Source: JADCCX01 sp051649305 (GTDB lineage Bacteria; Pseudomonadota; Alphaproteobacteria; Rhizobiales; Beijerinckiaceae). From it: 64,000 bases of DNA. The notes beneath the pieces were generated by a model. That model worked only from the letters and a program-made list of their open reading frames with translations. It had not been told where the DNA came from and made no database searches. Every line of letters begins with the position of its first letter. Positions within the stretch are counted from its first letter, which is position 1. Positions 27,286 through 35,476 of the stretch are shown in pieces. Location of the stretch: the NCBI GenBank assembly GCA_051649305.1, contig JBOFGV010000073.1, positions 1 to 64,000 on the forward strand, written 5' to 3'. A program made the translations under genes and the position numbers.

Positions 27286-28668
27286 ATGACTCGCCAGACC
27301 GCCATTGACCACGCCGTCAAGACCTACACATCAGGGGCCTTTGAAGAGACCATGGCGCGGCGCATCGCGATTCCGACCGAGAGCCAGAATCCGGAGCGGG
27401 CTGCGGACCTTATGCTTTATCTCAAGCAGGAGATGATCCCTGAATTTCAGTCCATGGGGTTCACCACCCGCATCATAGATAACCCCAAAGGCAAGGGACC
27501 GTTTCTGCTGGCAGAACGGATAGAAGACCCTGCCTTGCTCACAGTGCTGGGTTACGGCCACGGTGATGTCATCCGTGGCATGGATGCGGAATGGGCGGAG
27601 GGGCTTTCCCCCTGGAAGCTGGTGAAGCGTGACGGACGCTGGTACGGGCGCGGCGTTGTCGACAACAAGGGTCAGCATGCGATCAACCTTGCCGGGTTGC
27701 GCGCTGTTCTGGAGACACGCGGCAAGCTTGGTTTCAATGCAAAATACCTGATCGAGATGGGCGAGGAGACCGGCTCGCCCGGCCTGCGCGAATTGTGCCA
27801 GCAAAACCGTGAGGCGTTGCGCGCTGACTTGCTGGTCGCGTCTGATGGTCCACGCCTGTCCGCAGCGCGGCCCACGATCTTTCTGGGCGCACGCGGCGGG
27901 TTCAATTTCGATATCTGGATCGATGCCCGCGAGGGCGGACATCATTCGGGCAACTGGGGTGGATTGATCTCCAATCCGGCGATTGAACTCGCCCATGCTA
28001 TCGCCAGTCTGGTTGGACCAACGGGTCAAATCCGCGTGCCAGAGTTTGTCCCTGAAGAGATTCCCGCCAGCGTGCGCAAGGCGCTCGCCGATATTGAGGT
28101 GACGTCGAATGATGGTGGTCCGGCACTGGAGCCATGGTGGGGTGAGCCGGGATTGACGCTTGCCGAAAAGGTCTTCGGCTGGTGCAACCTCGAGGTTCTG
28201 GCCTTCGAGAGCGGCAACCCGAAAGCGCCGGTCAATGCTATTCCGCCAAGGGCCTGGGCACGCATGCAGCTGCGCTTTGTCGTGGGGGTGGATACAACGA
28301 ACATGCTTGCAGTGCTGCGCCGGTTTCTGGACCGCCAGGGCTTTGCCCGCGTGCAGATTGCGCCATCACGGGAAGAGATGTTTCAGGCGACAAGACTCGA
28401 TCCAGAGCATCCCTATGTGCAGTTCGCTGTGGAGTCTCTCACACAAACGTTTGGAGCAAAGCCGGCCATACTGCCGAACCTCGGCGGATCTCTGCCCAAC
28501 GATATCTTTTCGGAAATTCTGGAATTGCCCACCGTCTGGGTGCCACATTCCTATCCGGCCTGCTCACAGCATGCGCCAAACGAGCATGTGCCAGTCAACA
28601 TTATTGAGGAAGGCCTTGCCATCATGGCCGGGCTTTACTGGGATCTGGCGTCGATGCCGAAAGCCTAA
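27286..28668 (+). CDS. M20 family metallopeptidase
   Basis: A 460-residue zinc hydrolase. The M20 metal motifs are visible: HGD (H92, D94), D126 in the GRGVVDNKGQ motif, the catalytic pair E160-E161 in EMGEETGSPG, and an SDGP acidic ligand near 187. A lid domain follows (GARGGFNFDIWIDAREGGHHS). It is the last gene of the ABC operon, so it probably hydrolyses the imported peptide or acyl-amino acid in the cytoplasm. Specificity is not readable. Its stop is 6 bp from the convergent photosensor operon. Confidence 0.9.
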   Translation: MTRQTAIDHAVKTYTSGAFEETMARRIAIPTESQNPERAADLMLYLKQEMIPEFQSMGFTTRIIDNPKGKGPFLLAERIEDPALLTVLGYGHGDVIRGMDAEWAEGLSPWKLVKRDGRWYGRGVVDNKGQHAINLAGLRAVLETRGKLGFNAKYLIEMGEETGSPGLRELCQQNREALRADLLVASDGPRLSAARPTIFLGARGGFNFDIWIDAREGGHHSGNWGGLISNPAIELAHAIASLVGPTGQIRVPEFVPEEIPASVRKALADIEVTSNDGGPALEPWWGEPGLTLAEKVFGWCNLEVLAFESGNPKAPVNAIPPRAWARMQLRFVVGVDTTNMLAVLRRFLDRQGFARVQIAPSREEMFQATRLDPEHPYVQFAVESLTQTFGAKPAILPNLGGSLPNDIFSEILELPTVWVPHSYPACSQHAPNEHVPVNIIEEGLAIMAGLYWDLASMPKA

Positions 28669-28674
28669 GATCGA

Positions 28675-29130
28675 TCAGTTGGCTTCGACGGCGAAGAGCA
28701 CTTCACCAAGAAGATCGCGGTACTGGCGGCGTGCCTCTGAAAGACGGATGCGCATGGCGGCAGCCTTGATGCTCAGTTCGACAACAGACACATCAGCATC
28801 ATCAAGGGGAAGATCAGCGCGTATATCGGACGCAGGCTCGTAGGCCTCGAGCCACATGATCGCTTCCTCGAAGCTGTCCGCCTCGCAAGCCGAGAAACGG
28901 TCCTTGTCATTCTCGGAGCGCGTGAACATGCGAACATTGGCAACAAAACTTTCTGTTGCCGTGCGGTAGACGTTGATCTCGTACCAGAGGGGAGCGCCTG
29001 GAATGTAGCTCATGGCGCTGCAGATCTCGACACCCTGGAACACCAGAGGGCGTTCGCCGGTGCGGCGCAGCGAAACCGAGTGACCTGAAGCCACGAGGTT
29101 GGGCATGGACATGTTCAGTGCAGCCGACAT
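28675..29130 (-). CDS. Unknown protein of the PYP operon (paralogue of the upstream gene)
   Basis: A 151-residue soluble protein that I do not recognise. It opens with LRRTGERPLVFQGVEI, matching LRRSGHRPVVFNGMLL in the 180-residue neighbour, and both share a later acidic/aromatic motif (AIMWLEAYEPA versus AEDMLRSYDPS) and a helical C-terminus. No membrane segment, signal peptide or metal motif. Its ATG shares a base with the stop of the preceding gene, so it is co-translated with it and with the PYP gene. A role with PYP in light signalling is inference from position only. Confidence 0.75.
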   Translation of the reverse strand: MSAALNMSMPNLVASGHSVSLRRTGERPLVFQGVEICSAMSYIPGAPLWYEINVYRTATESFVANVRMFTRSENDKDRFSACEADSFEEAIMWLEAYEPASDIRADLPLDDADVSVVELSIKAAAMRIRLSEARRQYRDLLGEVLFAVEAN

Positions 29131-29672
29131 CAGTTTACCCTTTGCAGCATATCAGCCGTTGTTGTTTCTGCGGATGCAAAAAGAGCGGCTTTTGTTGTTT
29201 CAAAATCAGCACGAAGCCGTGCGGCATCGCGTTCAAGGCTCAGCGCCATGCGCGCGATAGAATATCCATCCGCCTCATCGGAAAGCTCAAGCGCGAGGGC
29301 AGCCTGACCCGAGGGATCATAACTTCTCAGCATGTCTTCAGCTTCTGCAAGAGACGCAACATCTTCAACCATGGCATGGGCGATGCAGGAATTATCAGGC
29401 GTATCAAGCGTGATCTCCAGCATGAACCGTCCGTAGTCTGTCTCATAAAGCCGAACCGTGTGTCTGCGCACACTTTCATCAGCCACAGTGTTGGTATGCT
29501 CCAGAAGCAGCATACCGTTGAACACAACAGGCCTGTGACCACTTCTGCGCAAAACGAACCGCTGAACCGGCGCATCTGACCACAGGCTGCCCAAGCCGCC
29601 ACCTGACAAGGCGCGTGGCATCCGCCCGGCGCGGATTGCCTTGAGTTCAGGTGAGAGCCAGACGGAGGTCAT
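29130..29672 (-). CDS. Unknown protein of the PYP operon (paralogue of the downstream gene)
   Basis: A 180-residue soluble protein, family not recognised. A proline/glycine-rich N-terminus (about residues 1-35) is followed by the domain shared with the next gene (LRRSGHRPVVFNGMLLLEHTN, then VRLYETDYGRFMLEITLD) and an alanine-rich helical tail. It starts 26 bp after the PYP stop. The duplicate arrangement suggests the pair could form a heterodimer or act as two readers of one signal (inference). Confidence 0.75.
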   Translation of the reverse strand: MTSVWLSPELKAIRAGRMPRALSGGGLGSLWSDAPVQRFVLRRSGHRPVVFNGMLLLEHTNTVADESVRRHTVRLYETDYGRFMLEITLDTPDNSCIAHAMVEDVASLAEAEDMLRSYDPSGQAALALELSDEADGYSIARMALSLERDAARLRADFETTKAALFASAETTTADMLQRVN

Positions 29673-29698
29673 GATGCGCTATCTGCCCAAGATCAGGT

Positions 29699-30073
29699 TC
29701 AGAGGCGCTTCACGAACAGCCAGCAGGTCTGGCCGTCTGGAGCGCTCTTCATGTGGATACGGACACGGACCGACTTCATCTTGTAGTCGAACTCATAGTC
29801 CAGCATCACATTGAGCTGGCCTGTGGTCGAGAACTTGAGGAATTCGCCGTAGAAGCGCTTGCCCTTGGCGCAAGGAGCGATTTCGTTGAAGAAATCACGC
29901 CCCATGACCTCAGATGGGCTGCGTCCTGCAATCAGACCTTCAGCCTGATTGTACTTCTGAATCTTGCCAGACCTGTCGAGAAGGACGGCACCGAAAGGCA
30001 GCATCTCTGCTCTTTGCGGCTCGCGCTGGAGGATGTTGTCGACATCCTTGGCGCCAAAAGGAATGATTTCCAT
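29699..30073 (-). CDS. pyp: Photoactive yellow protein (PYP) homologue
   Basis: A 124-residue PAS-fold blue-light receptor whose colour comes from p-hydroxycinnamic acid bound to one cysteine. It aligns along its length with classical PYP: chromophore cysteine C68 (classical C69) in FNEIAPCAKG; the hydrogen-bonding pair Y41 and E45 (classical Y42, E46) in KYNQAEG; and R51 (R52). Classical T50 is alanine here (A49). The start follows GGAGAACTCCC. The gene sits directly downstream of the gas-vesicle operon, a linkage also known from Rhodobacter. No tyrosine ammonia lyase or dedicated p-coumarate ligase is in the window, so chromophore supply is off-site. Confidence 0.93.
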   Translation of the reverse strand: MEIIPFGAKDVDNILQREPQRAEMLPFGAVLLDRSGKIQKYNQAEGLIAGRSPSEVMGRDFFNEIAPCAKGKRFYGEFLKFSTTGQLNVMLDYEFDYKMKSVRVRIHMKSAPDGQTCWLFVKRL

Positions 30074-30127
30074 GGGAGTTCTCCGGGATACGCTTTTGAA
30101 TACCGTTCAGAACGGCGGCCAAGTGAC

Positions 30128-30535
30128 TTATTGTTGATTGATGAGGAACGAACCGTTGCGGGTTAGGGATATGTCGTGCAGTCGCTGCATCGGCGTATCG
30201 TTGTCTGCCTTGCGGCCCACCTTTGACACCCAGCGGTAATCCATTTCGTTCATGGTAACCACGCACTGAGGCACGGTTTCAAACCGGAGTGTCTGCTCGT
30301 ACTTGGCAGATTCAATCTCAAGCTCGCTGGTGCCGCTGTCGCCGAATTCCTTCAGCATCTGCATTTCCTCAACGGTGCTTTCCGCCTTGGTCAGCTCCAT
30401 CTTGGAAATGATTTCGGCGGAGGCTTCCAGAACCCATTCCACATATGGTCCACGCACGGTCAAACCATATTCCGGAAACGTCAGTTCGAAGCGACGCCCA
30501 TCTTTTGACAGGGTTGCAATCGCGTCCTTGCTCAC
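30128..30535 (-). CDS. Unknown protein, first gene of the PYP operon
   Basis: A 135-residue soluble protein of unrecognised family. It starts with a beta-rich segment (DGRRFELTFPEYGLTVRGPYVEWVLEAS), then a charged helical middle (KAESTVEEMQMLKEF), then a second beta-like segment (RFETVPQCVVTMNEMDYRWVSK). I chose the GTG at 30535 because AGGAG lies 8 bp upstream; the frame remains open to 30568. It heads the operon that continues into pyp (54-bp gap). Confidence 0.7.
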   Translation of the reverse strand: MSKDAIATLSKDGRRFELTFPEYGLTVRGPYVEWVLEASAEIISKMELTKAESTVEEMQMLKEFGDSGTSELEIESAKYEQTLRFETVPQCVVTMNEMDYRWVSKVGRKADNDTPMQRLHDISLTRNGSFLINQQ

Positions 30536-30556
30536 GAGAGGATCTCCTCTATCGCG

Positions 30557-30577
30557 GGAAGCTGGCAACCAGCTTCC
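30557..30577 (-). promoter_or_regulatory. Hairpin in the leader of the PYP operon
   Basis: A perfect 9-bp stem (GGAAGCTGG / CCAGCTTCC) with a 3-base loop, 22 bp upstream of the GTG start of the first PYP-operon gene and adjoining its ribosome-binding site. The gap 30536-30654 should also carry the promoter; no box was recognised. No T tract follows, so it is not a terminator and could modulate translation or mRNA stability. Confidence 0.45.
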
Positions 30578-30654
30578 TGCATTAGCCCTTCGGCACTAAG
30601 TAATTTCACTGAAAACACTGGCGTAAAATTATTAAGTGCAGGTTAATGCAGTGC

Positions 30655-32517
30655 CTAGAACATACGTTTTTTTACGTGCCCGGCTGTGCGTGTGCGCCGG
30701 GATACCGGTGCATCGTCTTCTGCGGTGATATGGCTGGTCAGATCATGGTGGAGAGATGCGCCGATGGCGAGCAAATCGCCCGCTTCGCTGCGCAGTGCTG
30801 ATGCTGCTTCATTCATGCCCATGACAAGCTCACGCAAAGACTCAGCGTTCATCGCGCCGCCTTTTTTCAGGAGTGTCAGAAGCTGGTCAGCACTGCCAAC
30901 ACGCTGGTCAACCAACGCGGCTGCGCGCTCCATGCTCTTCACGGCATCTGCAACCGAGAGAGAGGATTGGGATGGCGCATTGTGCTTTGGCGTGGGCGCG
31001 GATGTTTTCTGCGAGGCTTCTGCCAGCGAGGAATGCGCCAGCTTGAGGGCAGCAATGTTCTCGCCAACCGAGGCGTTCAACAAGGCCAGTGGATCAGACA
31101 GTTTCTGCTCCATCATCGAGAGCGATTCAGCGATGCCTTCTGCAATGCGCTCGGCTGTCAGATTGAGCGGTGCCAGAAGCTCTGGCTCCAGCGACGGAGA
31201 AAGCACCAGCATATCGGGCTGCTTGATCTCGGCAACCTTGGCGCGGTAAGCCCCGGTCTCGTTGCTGATTTCCTTCAGCAGCAGGCGGAAGCCGACAAGA
31301 ATGCGCTGCAGGCTGTCCTTTTCATCTGACAGCTTAGGCAGCGCGGAGGCCGATTGCTGGGGCACGATGTCCGGAGCCTGCACCGACGTACCAGTTTCGC
31401 TGGCGCGTGTATCAAGCCGCTGTGCCAGATCAGCCTGCGAGCGGTTGATGTCTTCCAGAAGCGACTCGATCCTGTCCATGCAGATGGGCGGGTTGGACGC
31501 CGGAGCGGCTTGGGCAACGGTCGCCTTGCTGACGCCGTCCACCGCACCACGCAAGCGTTCTGTCTCGGAAGAGATATCCTGCAGCAGCAGGCGGAAGCCA
31601 ACGGAAAGGCGCTGGAAGCTTGTTTTCTCTTCATCGAGGTTGGGAAGCTTGATTGCTGCCTCAGATGAGGAAACAGCCGTATCCTGCATTGGTGCTGGCG
31701 CAGCTTTCTGTTCTTCAAGTTTCCTGTCAAAAGCAGCGATGCTGCTCTCAAGCGCACCCACAAGGCCTTCAAGCCTTTGGCTCTCCTTGCCGACGTCGCG
31801 CATCATCATACGGTAGCCGACCGTCAGGCGCTTCATCGCCTCGCGCTCGACATTGAGTTCTGGCAGTTCAGATGCCATGATTGATGACTGCTGCGGGGCT
31901 GCGGTCTGAATGCCGGACTGGGCATCCACAAAACCATCAAGCTTCGCCAGAATGCTGACGAGATCCCGCGTGCCGGTGTTGTGGTTGTCGAGAAGGGCCA
32001 CAACATTCTGCGCCATGGCCCCAGCTGCTGAATCCAACGCCTCGGTTGAAGCCGCAAGCTTGGCCTCTCCGGCATCCATCGCGGTGCGCAGGGATGCATG
32101 CGACAGATCAATCTGTCGCACAGCCTCCTCGTGCGAGCGCTGAATGTTCTCTGCGCAAACCTTGATCGGCTCAATGGCATCTGTCTCCAGCGCCATGGCG
32201 ACCTGATGCATGCGCTCGGCTGTGTTGCGCATGGCGCGGTCGTGCTCCTCGGTGGCACGGCGCGCATCGTTGGTCATTTTTTCAAAGGCCGCGATCTGCG
32301 CTGCAATGCGGGCTTCCCCCATACTGATGGCGTTTGTGGCTGCCTCCATCTTCTGGTTGGCCGCTTCAAGCTGGCGCGCCATATCGTTGCGGCCCTTCGA
32401 AAAGAGCGCCGTCATTTCCTGCAACTGGCTGGCAAACAATCTGATCTCGCCGAGTGCGGCCTGAATCGGTGCAGCAGCTCGGGAAGCTGTTTCGTTGTTG
32501 TTATCACTGGAGAACAT
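30655..32517 (-). CDS. Large coiled-coil protein with three internal repeats in a gas-vesicle operon
   Basis: A 620-residue protein of unrecognised family, the last gene of the gvp operon. Residues about 1-200 are long, charged, heptad-like helices. Then come three similar ~36-residue units at about 218-253, 291-327 and 393-428, each fitting LPxLxxEKxSxQRLxVGFR followed by LLxxIxxET, separated by Ala/Pro-rich linkers of about 37-66 residues. A further helical stretch (440-585) and a basic tail (TAGHVKKRMF) end it. No signal peptide or membrane segment. The ATG at 32517 has GGAGAGAG upstream. It might play a GvpC-like strengthening role or be a scaffold; this is inference. Confidence 0.8.
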   Translation of the reverse strand: MFSSDNNNETASRAAAPIQAALGEIRLFASQLQEMTALFSKGRNDMARQLEAANQKMEAATNAISMGEARIAAQIAAFEKMTNDARRATEEHDRAMRNTAERMHQVAMALETDAIEPIKVCAENIQRSHEEAVRQIDLSHASLRTAMDAGEAKLAASTEALDSAAGAMAQNVVALLDNHNTGTRDLVSILAKLDGFVDAQSGIQTAAPQQSSIMASELPELNVEREAMKRLTVGYRMMMRDVGKESQRLEGLVGALESSIAAFDRKLEEQKAAPAPMQDTAVSSSEAAIKLPNLDEEKTSFQRLSVGFRLLLQDISSETERLRGAVDGVSKATVAQAAPASNPPICMDRIESLLEDINRSQADLAQRLDTRASETGTSVQAPDIVPQQSASALPKLSDEKDSLQRILVGFRLLLKEISNETGAYRAKVAEIKQPDMLVLSPSLEPELLAPLNLTAERIAEGIAESLSMMEQKLSDPLALLNASVGENIAALKLAHSSLAEASQKTSAPTPKHNAPSQSSLSVADAVKSMERAAALVDQRVGSADQLLTLLKKGGAMNAESLRELVMGMNEAASALRSEAGDLLAIGASLHHDLTSHITAEDDAPVSRRTRTAGHVKKRMF

Positions 32518-32528
32518 GTCTCTCTCCT

Positions 32529-32882
32529 TCACATCAATTTACCCAATGGCCCGAGATCAAGGGAAAGATCGTCGGGGTTGAGTTCAAACTGTTTTGCCAT
32601 CTCGATAATCCGCTCTTCGGCGCGCATCAGCGTCAGTCCAAGGCGTTCTTCCTCATCTTCCGTGAGGTGATTGTTTTCCATGCGGCGCACCGCCTGCATC
32701 TCCAGAAGGCGACGCAGGAATTCCATCAGCGTCAGCACAAGCTTGGCAATGTCATGCTCGATCCTGTCAGGATCAAGCGTGATGCGCGCATCGGGATTGC
32801 CCTTGGCAATCTTGTCGCGGAAAATCTGCTGCATCGCCGTCGACACGGCTTCAGGCTCCAGCGTGAAAGCGGATGTTTTCAT
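32529..32882 (-). CDS. gvpK: Gas vesicle protein GvpK
   Basis: A 117-residue protein matching the GvpK family (LVLTLMEFLRRLLEMQAVRRMENNHLTEDEEERLGLTLM is its central helical block, given here only as a stretch near residues 55-92; the key part is LRRLLEMQAVRRM). GvpK is an essential accessory protein of gas-vesicle formation. The start is the ATG overlapping the stop of the preceding gvpF/L gene. Confidence 0.9.
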   Translation of the reverse strand: MKTSAFTLEPEAVSTAMQQIFRDKIAKGNPDARITLDPDRIEHDIAKLVLTLMEFLRRLLEMQAVRRMENNHLTEDEEERLGLTLMRAEERIIEMAKQFELNPDDLSLDLGPLGKLM

Positions 32883-33478
32883 GCCAGCACCTGTTCCACG
32901 CCAAAGCTGTAAAGCGGCCATGGCCCGCTCACTTCAACAGCGAGATCAGGATTGGCGGCAGCCTCAATCACAGCAGCCACTTTGGCTCCGGCCTGACGTT
33001 CAACCATGAGCGCGATGCGGGTGAGCGCGCCTGAGCTGTCGATCACTCTGACATCTGCAACGCCTGTATGTGCTCTCCAGCCATCGAGAAGGGCCTGCAT
33101 GCTGTCCGCCTGCTGCTGTTGCAACGAGGCGCGTTTGGCCGATGATTGCAGCCAGGCACGGCCCGAAGCACGATCTGGTTCAGCAGACACAGTGGAGGCA
33201 GAATGGTGGAGCCGCACGCCAATCTCGACATGGGTTCCAGCGAGATCAAGCGCTGCACCCAAGCCCATCTTGCTCGCCGATAACCGCTTGCAAAACGCAG
33301 CACTGTCCTGACCGAGAGATGTGCCGAATGCGACGGGCAGAAAGGCTTTGCCCGAGGCCGCCGTGACAACAGCCCTGTGGTGCTGCATGGCGTCAAAGGT
33401 TTCACGCGCAGTAACGAAAACCGGTGCGATATCACCGGCGGCATTGCGCCCGACACCGATCAGCATGGCTTCGCTCAT
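32879..33478 (-). CDS. GvpF/L family protein, short copy
   Basis: A 199-residue member of the GvpF/GvpL family, shorter than usual (about 230-280). The family-typical C-terminal closing GPWPLYSFGVE is present, as is the N-terminal half with FLPVAFGTSL (family PVRFGT-like). The family's proteins bind GvpA-family subunits at growing vesicle ends. It overlaps both neighbours by 4 bp. Confidence 0.75.
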   Translation of the reverse strand: MSEAMLIGVGRNAAGDIAPVFVTARETFDAMQHHRAVVTAASGKAFLPVAFGTSLGQDSAAFCKRLSASKMGLGAALDLAGTHVEIGVRLHHSASTVSAEPDRASGRAWLQSSAKRASLQQQQADSMQALLDGWRAHTGVADVRVIDSSGALTRIALMVERQAGAKVAAVIEAAANPDLAVEVSGPWPLYSFGVEQVLA

Positions 33479-33723
33479 GGGACCAGTGCCCCATCAGCGT
33501 GGGCGCTGTTCTTGTTCGAGGCGAGTCTGTAGCGGTCTGCCGTATCAACGGAAGCGAGCAGCAGTTTGAGGCCTACAAACAACAGATCGATGCCTGCCAC
33601 AGAGATGCGCAGATCGCCTGAAATCAGCACGCCCTTGTCCAGCAAGCGATCCAGGAGATGCAACAGCGTCTGCTCTTCCTGAGGCTCCGGCAGCACAAAC
33701 TCGACATCAGGACGGTATGTCAT
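33475..33723 (-). CDS. gvpS: GvpA-family protein, GvpS/M-like
   Basis: An 82-residue small hydrophobic protein of the GvpA family. The core LLHLLDRLLDKGVLISGDLRISVAGIDLL (about residues 19-47) has the LDKGVxxxGDLxISVAGxDL pattern of GvpS/GvpM minor proteins and lacks the DAWxRVSLVGIELLxIEAR pattern of shell GvpA. It may be a nucleation or tip protein. Assignment to S as opposed to M is from memory of family patterns. Confidence 0.75.
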   Translation of the reverse strand: MTYRPDVEFVLPEPQEEQTLLHLLDRLLDKGVLISGDLRISVAGIDLLFVGLKLLLASVDTADRYRLASNKNSAHADGALVP

Positions 33724-34478
33724 GCGGCGGCATCCCCGCTGACAAAACTGTAGGGCGGCAGTGGCCCGCGCGCTGTCAGGGCATAACCCTGCGCACCGGC
33801 TGAGTCCTGTGCTTCCACAACCGCATTGGCAAACTCTGTGATGCGCTGGCGCGACACAAGCAGAGCCGCATCCAGCAAACGCTTTTCCTGATCAGCCTGC
33901 GCGTTGCGCCGTGGCGGAGCAAAGACTGTGGCCTTGGCAAACTGCGTGAGCTTCTCAAGGCTCTGAGTGGCACAGGCACGGGCATGCTCTGCGGCGTCAC
34001 GCTTTTCTGCCATGGTGTCGCTGCGGCGCTTCAGCCAGGCACGGCCACTGGTGCTTTCAACAGGAGCAGCGGGCGTCTTTGCGCCGGGGAGCGGCGTCAA
34101 GATAACAGAGAATTCACAGGCACCCGATATCGCCTCAAGCGCCGTTGCAAACCGCGACGCTTCGTCCTGCAGCATGGTCTGGACAGCGGCAGCATTGGCG
34201 TAGACTGCGCCAAGACGCACGGGTGCCAAATCCATGTCCTGCGACAGCGTTGTCAGCAAGGTGTGATGCGCCAGCGCAATCCGGGTGGCCGTCTCCTGCT
34301 CTGCCAGCAAATCCTCGGTTGAATGCCCAACGGGAAAGGCGCTGGCCAAAGCCAAAAGATTGCCTTCTGCCACCAGCACGAGCTCTGTGCCATCAACCAC
34401 GCGCAGGCCTGCCGTCTCAGGCGCGCTGCCCGCCCTCATCACGGCATGCACCAGCATCTGGCCTGTCACGCCGCCCAT
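33720..34478 (-). CDS. GvpF/L family protein
   Basis: A 252-residue GvpF/L-family protein. LDMAPVRLGAVYANAAAVQTML-type text (APVRLGAVY near residue 85) and the terminal GPLPPYSFV match the family. A middle helical segment (KRDAAEHARACATQSLEKL) separates the two subdomains. It overlaps the preceding J-domain fusion gene by 13 bp, and the next by 4 bp. Confidence 0.82.
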   Translation of the reverse strand: MGGVTGQMLVHAVMRAGSAPETAGLRVVDGTELVLVAEGNLLALASAFPVGHSTEDLLAEQETATRIALAHHTLLTTLSQDMDLAPVRLGAVYANAAAVQTMLQDEASRFATALEAISGACEFSVILTPLPGAKTPAAPVESTSGRAWLKRRSDTMAEKRDAAEHARACATQSLEKLTQFAKATVFAPPRRNAQADQEKRLLDAALLVSRQRITEFANAVVEAQDSAGAQGYALTARGPLPPYSFVSGDAAA

Positions 34479-35476
34479 GAACGACCCTTCGCTGTGATAT
34501 CGCCTTCACGGCGGATATCGAGAAGGAGAGGGGCACCTTTGGCATCGCGTGGTGCACCGGCTGCCCGCAGCACGAGGCTTTGTGCCTTTGACAGTTCAGC
34601 AGTGACATCTGTTGATGCAGCAGCTGTCTGCGCATCGGGATGCACCTGGCGGATAGCATGCTTGTAAGCTTGCTTGATCTCGTCAGCACTTGCACTGGCT
34701 TGCGTTCCCAGCGTGAGATGCGCCTTGGCGAGCAGGCCGCTTTCAGGCTGTGTCACGGTGATGTTGGCAAAGGACACCGCAGGCAAGGGACCGAGATAGC
34801 GGATTGAGAGATCAGCCATTCTGGAATCAATTTGCTCGACAGCCTGATCAAGGGCGGCGCAATCCGCTTTGGACACCAGCACTGCTGCATTGAGAACCAT
34901 GGTTTCATCGGATGTGGGCAACCGCACGACATCGCGGCCAGCCGTTTGCAACAGGTCAAGAAATGTGGCTGAAAGCTGCTGGCGCTCCAGCTCCATACGG
35001 GCCTGCAAGGCCTCGCCGAAGCGCTTGCGATCTGTGTTGGCCAGCGCGAGATCAACGCCGTCGAGACGGTTTTCCTGCTTCAGAACCTGTATCGCGGTCG
35101 CCATGTTCCAGCGTACCTCGATCTGGAACTGCACGAGTGCGCCAAAGGTATCCAGCGCTTCTGCGATTGCGCTGTTATGGCCTGTAACAAGCGCCATGGC
35201 CTGTTCCTGTGTTACCAGTGTGGAGCCGTAGGCAGCAGGCAAGACAGGCGCGACTGAAGAAATCGCTTCCAGCAGTTTCTGGAAATCGAGCAGGCCCTGC
35301 ATTTCTGCCTTGCGGGTCTGCATCCATGCCGCAAGCGGCTTCTTGAATGGCAGCAGCAGGGCCGCGAAACCCAGTGTTTCAACGGCCACAACGCCAGCCT
35401 TCGCGACAACAGGTAATGCCAGAACCGTGGCTGCATATTCCGGGCGGCTGATGCCAACAAGACGATAGGTTGTCAT
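34466..35476 (-). CDS. GvpF/L - J-domain fusion protein
   Basis: A 336-residue protein. Residues about 60-240 resemble GvpF/L (FQKLLEAI, VLPAAYGSTL, closing GPLPAVSFANI). Residues about 250-308 look like a DnaJ J-domain: KAHLTLGTQASASADEIKQ, then the HPD tripeptide at 279-281 in RQVHPDAQ, and a trailing helix. The HPD motif is what J proteins use to stimulate Hsp70. The N-terminus has an unusual hydrophobic stretch (about 20-45). The fusion would bring an Hsp70 to vesicle subunits (inference). Confidence 0.8.
   Translation of the reverse strand: MTTYRLVGISRPEYAATVLALPVVAKAGVVAVETLGFAALLLPFKKPLAAWMQTRKAEMQGLLDFQKLLEAISSVAPVLPAAYGSTLVTQEQAMALVTGHNSAIAEALDTFGALVQFQIEVRWNMATAIQVLKQENRLDGVDLALANTDRKRFGEALQARMELERQQLSATFLDLLQTAGRDVVRLPTSDETMVLNAAVLVSKADCAALDQAVEQIDSRMADLSIRYLGPLPAVSFANITVTQPESGLLAKAHLTLGTQASASADEIKQAYKHAIRQVHPDAQTAAASTDVTAELSKAQSLVLRAAGAPRDAKGAPLLLDIRREGDITAKGRSWAA

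Noticed and set aside
28675..30073. Reading the 151- and 180-residue genes as chromophore enzymes (TAL, ligase).
   Set aside because: Both are far too short and lack the required motifs (no ASG triad, no AMP-binding loop).
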